Positions 1 to 12,000 of a stretch of 64,000 nt of DNA are shown piece by piece. The notes under the pieces are model-generated. The model saw nothing but the letters and a program-made list of their open reading frames with translations, was not told the origin of the DNA and searched no databases. Position numbers and translations under genes: made by a program. Within the stretch, counting starts at the first letter, position 1, and the number at the start of each line of letters is the position of its first letter. The DNA comes from Trema orientale (taxonomy: Eukaryota > Streptophyta > Magnoliopsida > Rosales > Cannabaceae), in NCBI GenBank assembly GCA_002914845.1, contig JXTC01000214.1:359018-423017 (forward strand), given 5' to 3'.

Positions 1-1048
1 CACTCTCACTAACATATCTGCATCATATAGGAAGAAAAGAATCCAACGGTCAGATTTGTCTCACAGAATTCATTAAGCTAATTCTAATATTCAATGGTAG
101 CATGTTTTGTAATGAAAAAGCGCTTCTTAATATCCCACTCGAATTCTTTCATTAGCTTTGTGTGATGGTTCATGTCATGATTGGCCACTCCATAAAAGTA
201 AGCACTGAATTTATATAAAAATTAAGCAAATACCTGCTGCTGCCACTGCTGCTGCTGTTGCTGCTACTAGTGCTTCCGTTGGTGCTACTTCTGCAAATCT
301 TTTTTCTTCTCCCTGGAATGGGAAACCCCTTTATCCACCAAACTTTATCCACATCGTTTTCGGGTTGTTCGGATGAATTGATCGAAGGAACTCTAGAGGC
401 TTTGGCTTTCTTCTTTGACCCCAGAGAAGATGGAAGGAACATCTTTATCAGGAAAGTTTCACTTTCCATACTTCCTGTCCTCGTTATCTGACCTCTTTTC
501 ATGATGTTGGTGTTCATGTTCATCTTCTTTTTCTTCAGCTTTGTAATTTGCGTTTCGGAGTTGAAATCGAAAGCCTCATCTTTGCTGACAATACTCTCTT
601 CTTCACCCTGCAAACTATGCTGATCAGCCACAATATCTTTCAGAGAGAGTTCATAGCAAGATTCGGGCAAGTCTTGAATCATCTCCATGAGCTCTTTCCT
701 ACCATCTGCTATTGCTTGTCTCCTTGAATTCGGGGACAGATTGCTATAATGATGGTTGTGTGGAAGCAGTGGGGAAGATTCTTGTTTATTACTTTTCGAA
801 CGACTAGTCTTCCATAATGGCGGTGAGCATACTCCAAAGCCATCTTCAGTATTTGCTTCAGCTTGAAACTCTAGCTCAGTACTACCGCTGTTAAAATGAT
901 CACCAAAACTCTCATGACACAGGGTTTTACGTGAGCCCCAGAAGTCGAATTCTGGGTCCCCGGTGCTGTTTCGTCTGGCATGCATCTTGATGGTTGGACT
1001 GGACGAACAGAGGTGAATGGCTTTGGATTTTTGTTGGTGAGCAAGCAT
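1..1048 (-). CDS. Partial gene, plant-specific protein of unknown function (exon 1 plus start of exon 2)
   Basis: The minus-strand frame opens at an ATG at 1048 and runs to 234, giving 271 codons plus two bases. It is hydrophilic, with no membrane segment. It has a short conserved-looking block (DLPESCYELSLKDIV, about residues 127-141), a Lys-rich stretch near 170-175, a WWIKGFPIPGRRKK block near 238-251 and a Ser-rich tail. Read without splicing, the frame ends in a non-conserved tail at 170. A strong donor (CAG|GTATTTG at 234/233) and a pyrimidine-rich acceptor ending ATGCAG at 18 define a 216-bp intron, 18-233. The join keeps the frame and continues as R-Y-V-S-E-S off the window edge. I do not recognise the function. 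The basic Trp-rich block and Ser tail suggest a soluble, perhaps regulatory protein, but that is inference. Confidence 0.72.
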
Positions 1049-1100
1049 GGCTTGAGGAAGAAATTGAACCAGTTTGTGACGTTGGTGTGTGGGACTAATA

Positions 1101-1113
1101 AGAGTATTTATGG
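1101..1113 (-). promoter_or_regulatory. TATA-like element of the left-edge gene
   Basis: On the minus strand the sequence reads CCCATAAATACTC, about 55-65 bases upstream of the ATG at 1048, which is a usual spacing for a plant TATA box with a short leader. The call rests on motif and position only. Confidence 0.4.
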
Positions 1114-4100
1114 GAGAGAGACCTAGTCAGTGTCGTCTATTGTACAGAGTTTACAATAGAACCTCAAGTCAATTGCCGTCTTTGATGGGAGGAGCAAGTA
1201 ATTGTCCCAATCTAGCTATTTTCCAACACTTGTCTTCTGTCAAGTTTTACTAGAAAATCTAAAATCTATCTAGAAAAAGGAAGGAGGTTTTACTAGAAAA
1301 TATATAGCTCAAGCATGACTATGTAGTTTGTTTTGATTAATTCTTCTTTTGTGGTTTTCTCCTCGTCTTGTTGCTAATTTTCTTTATCGTTGATTTTGTT
1401 ATTGAATGGAAATAAATCATTTTTGCCTAAACAAAATAATTCAATATAAGCAAAATCACATTTGAGTGGTTGGTTTTCTTCTATGTTCAAAACGTGGTGT
1501 AGCGTTTGTCAAAAGATCTCATTTCCGTGTAATAAAGAAGTTTCTTGGAAAATTGAGTCTTAGACTCTGAAATTTTTTTGAAAAGCACTTGTGATTTAGT
1601 GTCAAAGTTCAAAGGTACCGTATTAATGAGGAGCTTTTGACTGATTTTTGTATGTTTGGCTACGAGGAAAAGGTTTTTACAAAGTTTGATCTTAGTGTGA
1701 GTAGGACACAAACAAAACTGTGTAGGTTGGTTTTTCAGTCCGGTCACTTTTGAGTTTCGGCACACGTGATACCATGTTTTTGGCTTAGAAAGTAAACCCA
1801 AAACGCGTTAGAATGTCAGCTTCATACATTAGAAGATTGAAAATTCAGGATATGTATCAAATCTTTTTGCTTTTCTTCTTCTTCTTTTTTTTTTTCTTTC
1901 TTTCTGGAAAATATGTCACATTTATGCTAAATGGTCAAGTTCATCACATGTTTTATGTCATATATGATTTCTTTCAAAGCCATTAGCAAAAAGAACGATA
2001 TGAAGCTTTAAAATAAGTAAGTATGAATAAATAGATAAACCCAATACCGAATGTTAATATATTGCATATTCAGTTCCCTCAAGAAAAAAAATATCTATAT
2101 GTATATAAATAGCATATTAATGAGTTTTGAACAAATGAAATACTGAGAAATATATTCAAAATTGTGACGCATATAAAAAATTAAATTCCAAAAACTAGGA
2201 TAAGAGTAGTTAAATGTAACTTCTGTTGACCGTTTGCTATTTATTCCTATTTTATTTCGTGCATAAATAAGAATTGGCTACATCACTTCCTTTGAAGGGG
2301 GGAAAAAAAAAAAGAAAAAAAGAATTGGCCACATCACTTAAGAAAAAGAGAAGTTTGTGTACTAAGGACAAATAAGACAAAATAATTGCTGAAGGAAATA
2401 AGTGGTCCAATCAGGGGAAAACAACAATCTAGTTTGCCTTTTGTACTAAACTCGGAACAAGTTGATGCATAACATACTTGCAATATTTTAAGCCCACATT
2501 ATAAAATTAGAAATTTTTTACATATATATTTCTCGAAATTTCAGTCCAGATTGGCATTATTGAAAATTGAACAAACAAGTAATTGCAATTAGTATATGTT
2601 GGTAGTTCTATTTATTAGTCATTAGGATGTGAAAGATAACATGATAAAAATTGAATAGAATAACTGTTTAGGATATTAACAATAAGATTCTCCCTTTGAA
2701 TGATATGTTAACATTTTTTTAAAACTACCAAAAAAAAAAAGATACTTTTCTGCAGGATTTTGCACAAAGGAAAGAAGAGATGTTGACAAAAGAATATATC
2801 ACTCATGGTTCAGAAAATCACTTGTTAATTATTCAAGCAGCCTGTCCCAATTCATGTTCTCAATCTTCATGATATTGCTCATTAGAATTAATATGCATTT
2901 CTGTCCGTAATGGAACTAATCAAGTGTGCACTTCCTTCTAGTAAATGCCACAATTGTGGCATTATTATTATATGTCTACTCTTATTTGTGGGTCATCTGA
3001 AAGAGAGACTGACCTTTCTTTAAGAGCCCTCTTGGCGAGTTGTTAGATTGAACTATTATAATTTGCGGGTAAGGCATTCTTCTTTCTGGTCTGTTTGGTA
3101 AGGACGATTGGGTGGCTTTTGGGATGAATACTTGTTTGGGGGATGGACTCTGGGAGTAGAATGTAAAAAGGGTTATTGTGTAGATGAATTTGTACCCAAA
3201 TATCCTGCGGTAGATTCGGCATGGTAAATGAATACTTTACGAAGCAAATGGTAAATGAATACTTTACGGAGCAAATGGTAAATGAATACTTTACAAATCA
3301 AACTGCTCAATACTACAATCACCACAGTGATAACGATTAATGACTTGAACTGAATTTGAAGTCAAACAATTGGGTTACATTTTTGTCTATTGAGAGTTGG
3401 AAGAATCTTCCAATAGTAGAATCTAGTATAAGCAAAATAAAATTACTACTTAAATAAACTAAACACTCTCGGATAAATTGGTAACTACAAACTAGCCAGG
3501 AAATTAGTATTTTATTTTATTTTTTCTCCATTGACTATAAAAAATAAGGAAGATGATTTTTATTTTATTTCCATATGTTAAATCTTCCTTTCCTTTCAAT
3601 CGTCTTCGTTAAAATTTTATACATCTCTTTTTCCAATGACTTGTTGCTCTTACCAAACACAGTCCAAAACGTGTGACCTAACATAAAGTGGACAAGCCCA
3701 ACACATCAACAATAATATTAGTGAGAAGATAGAGACATGTATATTAAAGAACTCAACTCGTGATTGCAAATTGGAACATAAAAACTATATATTAGATTAT
3801 CTTTTCAGAAAAATAGAAGATACTAACTCATTAGGTCTTAGGAGGGGATCACCCTCCAACTATTGAAAATGAAAACTTCATCATTCTCATGGTATGCTCT
3901 TCGTTTCTTAGGCTATTCTTGTTCTTTTAAGATATTTCTTAGGCTATATTTGGTATAGAGTATTAATTTTAGATCAACAGTGAGCTCATTATTCTGGATC
4001 TAAGTTGAGCTCACACATCTAAAGATCAAGTCATTTGTTTCTAAAGTATGTCAAATATGAGTGAGTTTAGAGCATTACTTCACAAGTTTTTGCAAAGAGT

Positions 4101-4613
4101 CCATGGCCGCCATTTGAGAACAAGAAACCTACAAAACTAGGAGAAAACAATGGTTGCAAGAGGGATAATGGTACTTTGTTCTTGCTCCTCTCCACCTATC
4201 TCAACATACACTTCACACTTCTAGAAGTGTCTTTTTGCAATATATTCCACATAAATAGATTGGACTATTGCTTAAGATTGAATTGGATTGAATTAGATTA
4301 GATTTAATTAGTGTAATATAAGACCAAAAGATTGGACTACATAAAAAATAAAAAATATTATATGAGACCCACATTATTTAAAAAATGTGTAATTAAAAAT
4401 AATATTAAAAAGATATGGGACCCATACTTCTTAGAAAAATAGAAAGAAAAAACGCAAAAACTAAAAAAATGGACCCCACATTTATGGAGAAATGAAATAA
4501 GAAAAGACGAGATTATTTTAGCCCATCTTACAAATGGGTTACGATAATCCCCTTCTAGAGGTACTAATTAGTCCCCGCACTAAGTTGTCCCCCTATTCTT
4601 CATGCTCCAAACA
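1114..4613. other. Intergenic AT-rich DNA, no gene seen
   Basis: I see only short chance frames here, including a minus frame at 1487-1801 with no recognisable content. The stretch holds poly-T/TTC runs near 1870-1900, A-runs near 2300-2340, and a 27-bp tandem repeat at 3221-3294. Nothing else is supported. Confidence 0.6.
3221..3294. repeat. 27-bp tandem repeat, about 2.7 copies
   Basis: The unit starts ATGGTAAATGAATACTTTAC at 3221, 3248 and 3275, with only one or two differences between copies. It lies in noncoding DNA and looks like a local slippage or unequal-exchange duplication. Confidence 0.85.
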
Positions 4614-5204
4614 TAGGATTGGGGGAAATTTGGCAGTTGTCCTTAATTAAACATAATTACCCATTTTTCTAAAACCTTCCGTTCATACCCTTTTTTATTT
4701 GTAAACTACCTAAATTACCCTTAAAATTAAACCCGAAGACCCAAGGCTAGCTACTTCTTCTTCCCTTCACGATTATTTCATAGTTTCTTTCTCCTCTCTC
4801 TCTCTCTCTCTAAAATTGGCCTAAATCTTTCTCCTTTCTCCTCTCTCTCTCTAAAAATCGCATGACTCTCTCTCTCTCTAATCATCATAATCGTTGCATA
4901 AATCGGCTTGGAGTGGGTTTTCTAGTCAATTCATCAGGAAAAAACACCCTATTGGGGACATTTTTGCTTTTTCCCAATGAAGCTCAAAATCGAAGCTATT
5001 CTTGAATATTTAGGCACAAAGAGAGAGAAAGAGTGAGTGACTCCAATTAATGATGAAGAAATATTTCTTATAAATTTTTACATTTTTTTGAAAGTTTACA
5101 ATTATATTTATAGATGTAAACAATGAGTTGCTTTACTATTAATTAGGTTTTATTTCCTGTACGAATAAATAATAGAATTGATATTTACAAAAAGATACAA
5201 ATGT

Positions 5205-6420
5205 AAACTAGTTGTTTACAGTATAGGTTCTTTTTAATCTTAGACATGAATAAGTTATTTACATTTTTATCTCTCTAATAGATGTTGAAACTTCTTATTT
5301 ACAATTATCGGGAAAAAAAGAAAAGAAAAGTTAATTATAGCCAAAGCAGATCTATAAATTAAACTAGTTGTTTAATGTTTAAGTCCTTTTTAAGCTTAGA
5401 CGTGAACAAGTTATTTACTATTACTTCCGAAACCAGTTGTTTACATTTTTGTCTCTCTAATAGAGATTGAAACTTCTTGTTTATAGTTATCAGAAAAAAA
5501 AAAGAAAGGTTAATTATAGCCAAAACAGATCTATAAATTAAACCAGTTATTTACTATTTAGGTTCTTTTTAAGCTTAGACGTAAACAAGTTATTTACTAT
5601 TACTTTCAAAGCCAGTTATTTACATTTTTGTCTCTCTAATAGAGGTTGAAACTTCTTATTTACAGTTATCGGAAAAAAAAAAGTTAATTATATCCAAAGT
5701 AGATCTATAAATTAAACCAGTTGTTTACTGTTTAGGTACTTTTTAAGCTCAGACGTGAAAATTTTTTTTTTACTATTACTTCTGAAACTAATTGTTTACA
5801 TTTTTGTCTCTCCAATTTGAAACTTTTTATTTACAGTTATCGGAAAAAAAGAAAAGAAAAGTTAATTATAGCCAAAGAAAATCTATAAATTAAAGCGATT
5901 GTCTACAGTTTAGGTACTTTTTAAGCTTAGACGTGAATAAGTTTACTATTACTTCTGAAACCAGTTTTTTACATTTATGTCTCTCTAATAGAGATTGAAA
6001 CTTATTATTTACAGTTATCGGAGAAAAATAAAAGTTAATTATAGCCAAAGCAAATCTATAAATTAAAGTAGTTGTCTACAGTTTACGTACTTTTTAAGCT
6101 TAGACGTGAACAAGTTTACTATTACTTCTGAAACTAGTTTTTTATATTTATATCTCTCCAATAGAGGTTGAAACTTGTTATTTACAGTTATCAGGGAAAA
6201 AAAAAAAGAAAAGTTAATTATAGCAAAAGCAAATCTATAAATTAAAGCAGTTGTCTATAGTTTAAGTTCTTTTTAAGCTTAGACCTGAATAAGTTATTTA
6301 CTATTACTTCTGAAACCAGTTTTTTATATTTATGTCTCTCCAATAGAGGTTGAAACTTATTATTTACAGTTATTGAAAAAAAATAGAAGTTATTTATAGC
6401 TAAAGCATATATATTTAATT
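5205..6420. repeat. Internal tandem array of the MULE, ~176-bp unit, about seven copies
   Basis: A landmark TTAATTATAG recurs at 5331, 5510, 5684, 5862, 6035, 6214 and, diverged, at 6390, so the period is 173-179 bases. Each unit contains an A-run of varying length, TCTATAAATTAAA, TTTTTAAGCTTAGAC, a CTATTACTTC block and GTTGAAACTT. Length differences come mostly from the A-run. The array ends about 150 bases before the transposase-like frame, so it lies in the subterminal or promoter region of the element. Confidence 0.85.
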
Positions 6421-6576
6421 AAACCAGTTGTTTTCATTTATGCATTAATTGTGAAATCAATTGTTTACATTTATGTATTAGTTGCCTTTATTTTGAAATA
6501 TCGGATTAGTTTACTTTTAGGACAGTTATTTCAATAGTTAGTAAAATTCTTCTTTGGATTATATTAATTTCCAAGT

Positions 6577-7652
6577 ATGGACAAAATTACAGTTTTTATT
6601 GCTTATAATGGAAGATGGACTGCAAAGAATAAATATGCAGATCATCAAGTTAAAATTTTTTTGGTACAAGAAGATATTAAATTTGAGAAATTGAAAGAGA
6701 AGATATACAAAGATCTTAGTTTGGATCCATGTGCTCTTTCCCTCAAAGTTTCATTTGATACAAAGATAGAAACAAGTAAAGGAATGATAGTAAAAAATGA
6801 CAATAATTTAGCTGTGTATATGTATTTGATCAAGAATGAAAAAGAGTACAAGAACTGTCCACTTATAATTGAAATGGAAGACAAGTTGAGATCATCTGTT
6901 AAGCAAAAAGGAATGTGTAGTGCAGCAACATCGGTTAAGAAAGTTACTTCTATGGTTAGTGAAGGAAGCAGTGAGTATGTCAAAAGTTCAAAAATGTCTT
7001 CAAATATTGAAATTAGAGAATCAAGTAAAGAGGTTCAATCACCTATGCATGTGCTTCCAAATATGGATATTGAAGACTTAAGAGTAAATCTCATTTTCCC
7101 AAATAAAAAAAAACTACAAAGCTTTCTTGCTACAATTTCTATGAGGAAACATTTTGATTATAGGGTTGATAAGTCATGCACATAGTGTTTTGGGCAAGTT
7201 GTATTGATAAAAGTTGTAATTGGTATTTACATGCAAAGAAATTAGGGAACACTGAGCTGTTTAGAGTTATCAAATACCAAAGAATTCGTACATGTTCATT
7301 GAATTACAGAAGTGCTGAAAATAGACGTGCAAGCGCAATAATTATAGGTGATTGCATCAAAGAAAAATTATGTGACCCAAAAGTATCATACAAGCCGAGG
7401 GAACTAATGAATGACACGAGACTAGAGTTTAGACTTGATCTTAGTTATGAGAAAGCATGGAGGGTAAGGGAATCTGCGTTGGAAGATATAAAAGGTTGTT
7501 CTAGAATTTGTAACATCACAATCCAAAGGAATAGGACAACATCTAAGACCCATCGTAGACTCGAATTCAATAATAGAAAATTTACAATATATCCCATTAT
7601 AATAAAAAATCATCTCGTTAACATTTATACTATTTATCATGCAAAAGAATAG
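6577..7652 (+). pseudogene. MULE transposase, N-terminal part only, frameshifted
   Basis: Two frames cover one protein. The first (6577-7185, 202 codons) begins MDKITVFIAYNGRW, the PB1-like N-terminal domain common in plant MULE transposases, followed by a Ser/Lys-rich linker and the start of the Mutator DNA-binding domain (NKKKLQSFLATISMRKHFDY). The second (7176-7652) carries on in another frame with VFWASCIDKSCNWYLHAKKL and later SYEKAWRVRESALEDIKG, the usual course of that domain. One single-base indel near 7180 separates them. After about 7490 the similarity fades and the DDE catalytic core and SWIM zinc finger are absent. The domain order is as expected for the family; the truncation is seen directly. 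Confidence 0.75.
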
Positions 7653-8575
7653 CATGGACAACTTGACCTACAAGTTTAAAAGAACTATCAATGTCTAATG
7701 AATGTCCAAAACAAGAATAGTCCTAAACATTTCTTGTTGTTTCGCTGTTAGAAAATTCTTAATAATGGTCAAACAATCCATGTTAGTTTTACTTATGACC
7801 CTCCCACTATGCCAATTTTTCTTTGGCACAACAAATTCAATATCCTGCAAAAAAGTTTACAATTATTTTAAAAAGTATTCAACATTTATTTTTAGTAGTA
7901 TTTCTCATGAAAAGTTTACATTGGCAATATTCATTATAAATAACATGATCATACTAACTGAAAAAATTAGTTTTTCATATTTATGTAAACAAATCAAAAT
8001 ATAAACAAATGGTTTAATTTGTAGAAAACTAGTTTATCTTTCTTTCAATTGATATCTCTACTACTTTATTATTTTTATTATGCTTTCCCTTTCCCTTAGA
8101 GCTAACAACATTTATTTTGGCCCTTTGCTCTTAGATGAAAGGGTACTTTTAACCATCTTATAGCACTATAAAATAAAATCCACACTATCTTATTAATTAG
8201 TTTAGACATTAAGCAAATAACAAGCTAAAAAAAGCAACAAGGTACAAAAAATGTTCAAATGATTTACAGTTTCCCTAAAATTCCCTAAAAGTACTAAATC
8301 GCAAACAAGTGATATACAATTTCATCAAAAGATGGAGATGGGGATAGAGATGGACGGAAGAGAGAGCACGCCAAAAAATGATAGAAAGAGGGAGAGTCTT
8401 CTTCTAGAAGAGCCGAAGACAGAAGAGAGTTGAGTCTAAAAGGCACAAGGCCCAAGGGTAAAATTGAAACACTAGTTAAAAAAATGGGTAACATATTTTC
8501 CAATTTTTAAAAATGGGCAGGTTAGAAATACCCAGCCCAAAAAGGAGCACTGGGTCTAATTTTCTCTAAGATTGG

Positions 8576-9042
8576 ACAAAACAATCCAATCTTCTTTTTT
8601 AGTCTAAGCCCACCAAACGCCTCCAAAATGGGCTTTTGTTTTGGATTGTGAAAAAGATGGTGACTTGGCCCAATGGGTTGACCAAGTTTAGGAAACAAAA
8701 GAGTTCATGGGCCTCAAGTATTTGATCAGTAAAATACCCTCTCATTATAGCTCATATAATAACATACACGATTAAACACATATTTATTTTTCACAGGCTT
8801 AACTAATTAACTAATATGAGTCAATAAAATGATTATGTAGTCCACATTAATATTCTAACATAGAGAGGAATGAACACAGAAGGGACAGATAGACATGTGA
8901 AGGACATGATCATACTTTTCATCTATATTATTTAGTAAAATGGGAGGTACTAGTTTATTTCAAACTTATTGAGTGTTTTAAAAGTTTGAGTTTATTTCAA
9001 ACTTATTGAGTGTTTTAAAAGTTTGATGCACTAGAGTAATTT
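8576..9042. other. Intergenic spacer between MULE and LINE
   Basis: No coding frame is seen. It contains the 37-bp tandem duplication at 8952-9025 and ends at the left copy of the LINE target duplication. Confidence 0.6.
8952..9025. repeat. Perfect 37-bp tandem duplication
   Basis: The unit beginning AGTTTATTTCAAACTTATTG occurs at 8952-8988 and again at 8989-9025 without any difference. It ends 17 bases before the left target duplication of the LINE. Confidence 0.9.
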
Positions 9043-9059
9043 AATAATTGAGTACTCTT

Positions 9060-12000
9060 ATTGCTCGCTGAGACTTATGGGATTCTTTGTACTGTTTGCA
9101 TGTGACTGGCCCCTGGTTGGTTTTGGGAGACTTCAATTCTGTTATGGGGTCCCATGAAACTACTGGGGTGCCTAAACGTCAATCTTGTGAAGACTTCCGC
9201 ACTGGAGTCACTATTTGCAATCTGAATGATCTTGATTCCCAAGGGCCTTTTTATTCTTGGCGGGGCTCTCGCAGGGGAAAGATTGTGATATCTCGCCTAG
9301 ACAGAGCTTTTTGCAATACAGAGTTTCTTGAACAATGGCAGCAAGTGTCTTCTATTTGCTTACCTCGTGCTCATTCAGATCATCACCCGCTGTTATTGTC
9401 TTCATCAAAAGCTCCGTCTTATGGTCCGAGACCTTTCCGATTTCAAGGTATGTGGCTTTCCCATCCTACTTTCAAAGATCTTGTTCGAACAGTTTGGACT
9501 CGCCCTTCTTTCGGTCCCCCATCTATTTTGTTGGCGAAAAAACTTAAGGACTTAAAACAAGAATTGAAAGTTTGGAATTGGCAAGTTTTCGGTGATCTTC
9601 GTCTCAATATTTCCAAAGCTTCCGAAAGGGTCTCCACTATTCAAGAACGCCTCGCCAATGAGGGACCTTCCGATTCCCTCTTGTTTCAAGAAATTGAAGC
9701 TCTCACCTCTTTGGACTCTTTGTTGTCTCAGGAGGAAACCTATCTTCGTGAGCAGAGACGAGTTAAATGGTTAAAGGAAGAGGATAGAAATTCCTCTTTC
9801 TTTCATAATGTGGTAAAACGTCGGCGGTCTAAAAAGGTACTGAGTCATATGAAGATTGATGACGATATTGTTGATGATTCTAATCTGATTTCCGCTCATG
9901 TTTTGTCTTTCTACAAAGATTTGTTTGCTGAATCTCATCATTGCGTGGTCGACTACTCAGTTGTGGAAGAGATCATCCCAAAAATGGTCTCTCCTTCTGA
10001 TAATCTTGATTTATGTCGCATCCCTTCTGCTGATGAAATAAGGTCAACTATTTTTCTTATGGATGCCTCTAGTGCACCAGGCCCTGATGGTTTCTCTGGG
10101 AAATTCTTTTGTCATTGTTCGGACATTGTGGGTGAAGATGTTGTTTCGGCTGTGCAACAATTTTTTAGAACTGGTTTGCTTGCTCCTGGGTTAAACTCGA
10201 ATTTCCTTGTGCTGATCCCCAAAGTAGACCATGCCCTTTCTATTGAACAATATCGGCCAATTATTTTGGGAAACTTTCTCTATAAAGTGATCACTAAAAT
10301 TTTAGCTGATCGGTTAGGTCTTATCTGCTCTAACATTATTTCTCCGAATCAATTTGGGTTTGTGCCAGGCAGAAATATTAGAGACTGTATTGTTGGAGCT
10401 TCGGAATGTTACAATTGCTTAGACAAAAACAGTTACAGAGGTAATTTTGCAATGAAATTGGACATTAGAAAAGCTTTTGATACTTTGAGATGGGATTTTA
10501 TTAAGGCTGTCCTCTTGTCTTTTGGTTTTAATGTGACCTTCATAAATTGGGTGGACAACATTTTTCACTCTGCTCGGATTTCCATTTTGATTAACGGGTC
10601 TCCGCATGGTTACTTCTCCTGTTCCCGAGGTGTTCGTCAGGGAGATCCTCTTTCCCCTCTCTTGTTTGTGTTAGCAGAGGACTATTTAAGCCGCTACTTC
10701 ATTCAATTAATTAAGAGGGGTGCTCTCATTCAAATGACTTCCACAAGAAAAGAGAAGGCTCCAGTTCATTATTTATTTGCTGATGATGTTCTCTTGTTTG
10801 CTCGTGCTTCAAGTTCCAATATTGCTACAATTATCCATGCCCTTCATCATTATGAAGCTATTTCAGGCCAACAGGTAAATTATAGCAAATCTTTCATTTA
10901 TTTTGGTCGAGCTGTCCCTGCTAATAGAGTTTTTGAATTCTTGCGTACTACTGGTATGAGAAAGGGTGGCACCGTGCTTTCGTATCTTGGGGTTTCTCTC
11001 TTTGTTGGTACTCCAAAGCATCGAAATTTTCAGCCGATTCTTGACAAGATCAATGCAAATTTTGAATACTGGAAAGGTCTCACTCTTTCTATGGCAGGAA
11101 GGGTTAGTTTGATTAATTCTGTCATCATGGGTCAGTTGATGTACTCTTTTCAAGTCTACAAATGGCCGACGATTCTTCTGAAAGATCTGACCTCATCCAT
11201 CAGAAACTTCCTCTGGTCGGGTTCCTCCAAGATTACTAAGCCGATCGTTGCTTCGTGGAAAATGTGTTGTAAATCTAAGGATAATGGTGGTTTAGGTCTT
11301 CGGGATCCTATTGTTCTTAATGCAGCTCTCTTAAAGAAACTTTCTTGGAGTTTAATGACTACAGATTCATCTGTTTTCCACTTTCTAAGGGACAGATTCT
11401 TTTCCAAAGGATTCACTCAACGTAGATTTTGGAAATCTTCCATTTGGTACGGTCTCAGAAATCATATTCAGCCTCTTCTTGATGAATCAATTTGGGCAGT
11501 GGGTAGAAATTCAAAAGTGCATTTTTGGACAGGAAATTGGTTGGGCTCTCCTCTAACTAGCTTGATTCCCTATTCTGACAATTTGGAGCCTAGTATTGAT
11601 GCAGTTATTAGTGATGTTACATCTGATTTTGATTGGTCCCTCCCGGCTTCCTTTGTCTCCAGTTTTCCTCAAATCGCAGATGATATTAGAAATACAGTTA
11701 TTAGTGATTCTGACACTCTGATTTGGCGCCATTCGGTATCTGGATCGGTTACTTGTGCTGATAGTTATAATTCTTTGGCTGGAGTTGCTTCAAAAGAAAG
11801 ATGGGGTAGTAAATTCTGGGCTTCTTTTATCCCTCCTTCTCGGTCTTTTGTATTTTGGAGGTTGCTCCAGAATAAGCTTCCGACTGAGAAGAACCTGATC
11901 CGTAGAGGAATACTTATGCCATCGTGCTGTCGCTTTTGTTTTTCTCACGAAGAAGATGCTGATCACCTTTTCCTTGGTTGTAAATTTGCTCTTGCCATTT

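Larger units (their letters stand above)
4623..8566 (+). mobile_element. MULE (Mutator-like) DNA transposon, deletion derivative
   Basis: The element is flanked by 9-bp direct repeats, TAGGATTGG (4614-4622) and TAAGATTGG (8567-8575), which differ at one base. A 9-bp target duplication is typical of Mutator-like elements. The ends form an imperfect inverted repeat: the left starts GGGAAATTTGGCAG and the right, on the minus strand, GAGAAAATTAGACC, with matching continuing to about 28 bases. Inside are a CT-rich leader (4790-4880), a tandem array (about 5205-6420) and the broken start of a MULE transposase (6577-7652). No catalytic DDE, zinc-finger or SWIM part follows, so the copy cannot make a working transposase and could move only with help in trans. 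It sits in ordinary AT-rich DNA. Confidence 0.78.

Noticed and set aside
1487..1801. 104-codon minus-strand frame in the spacer
   Set aside because: AT-rich, low-complexity translation, no motifs, no promoter or splice context.
8294..8503. 69-codon minus frame near the MULE right end
   Set aside because: Lies in the subterminal part of the transposon and shows no domain; chance frame.
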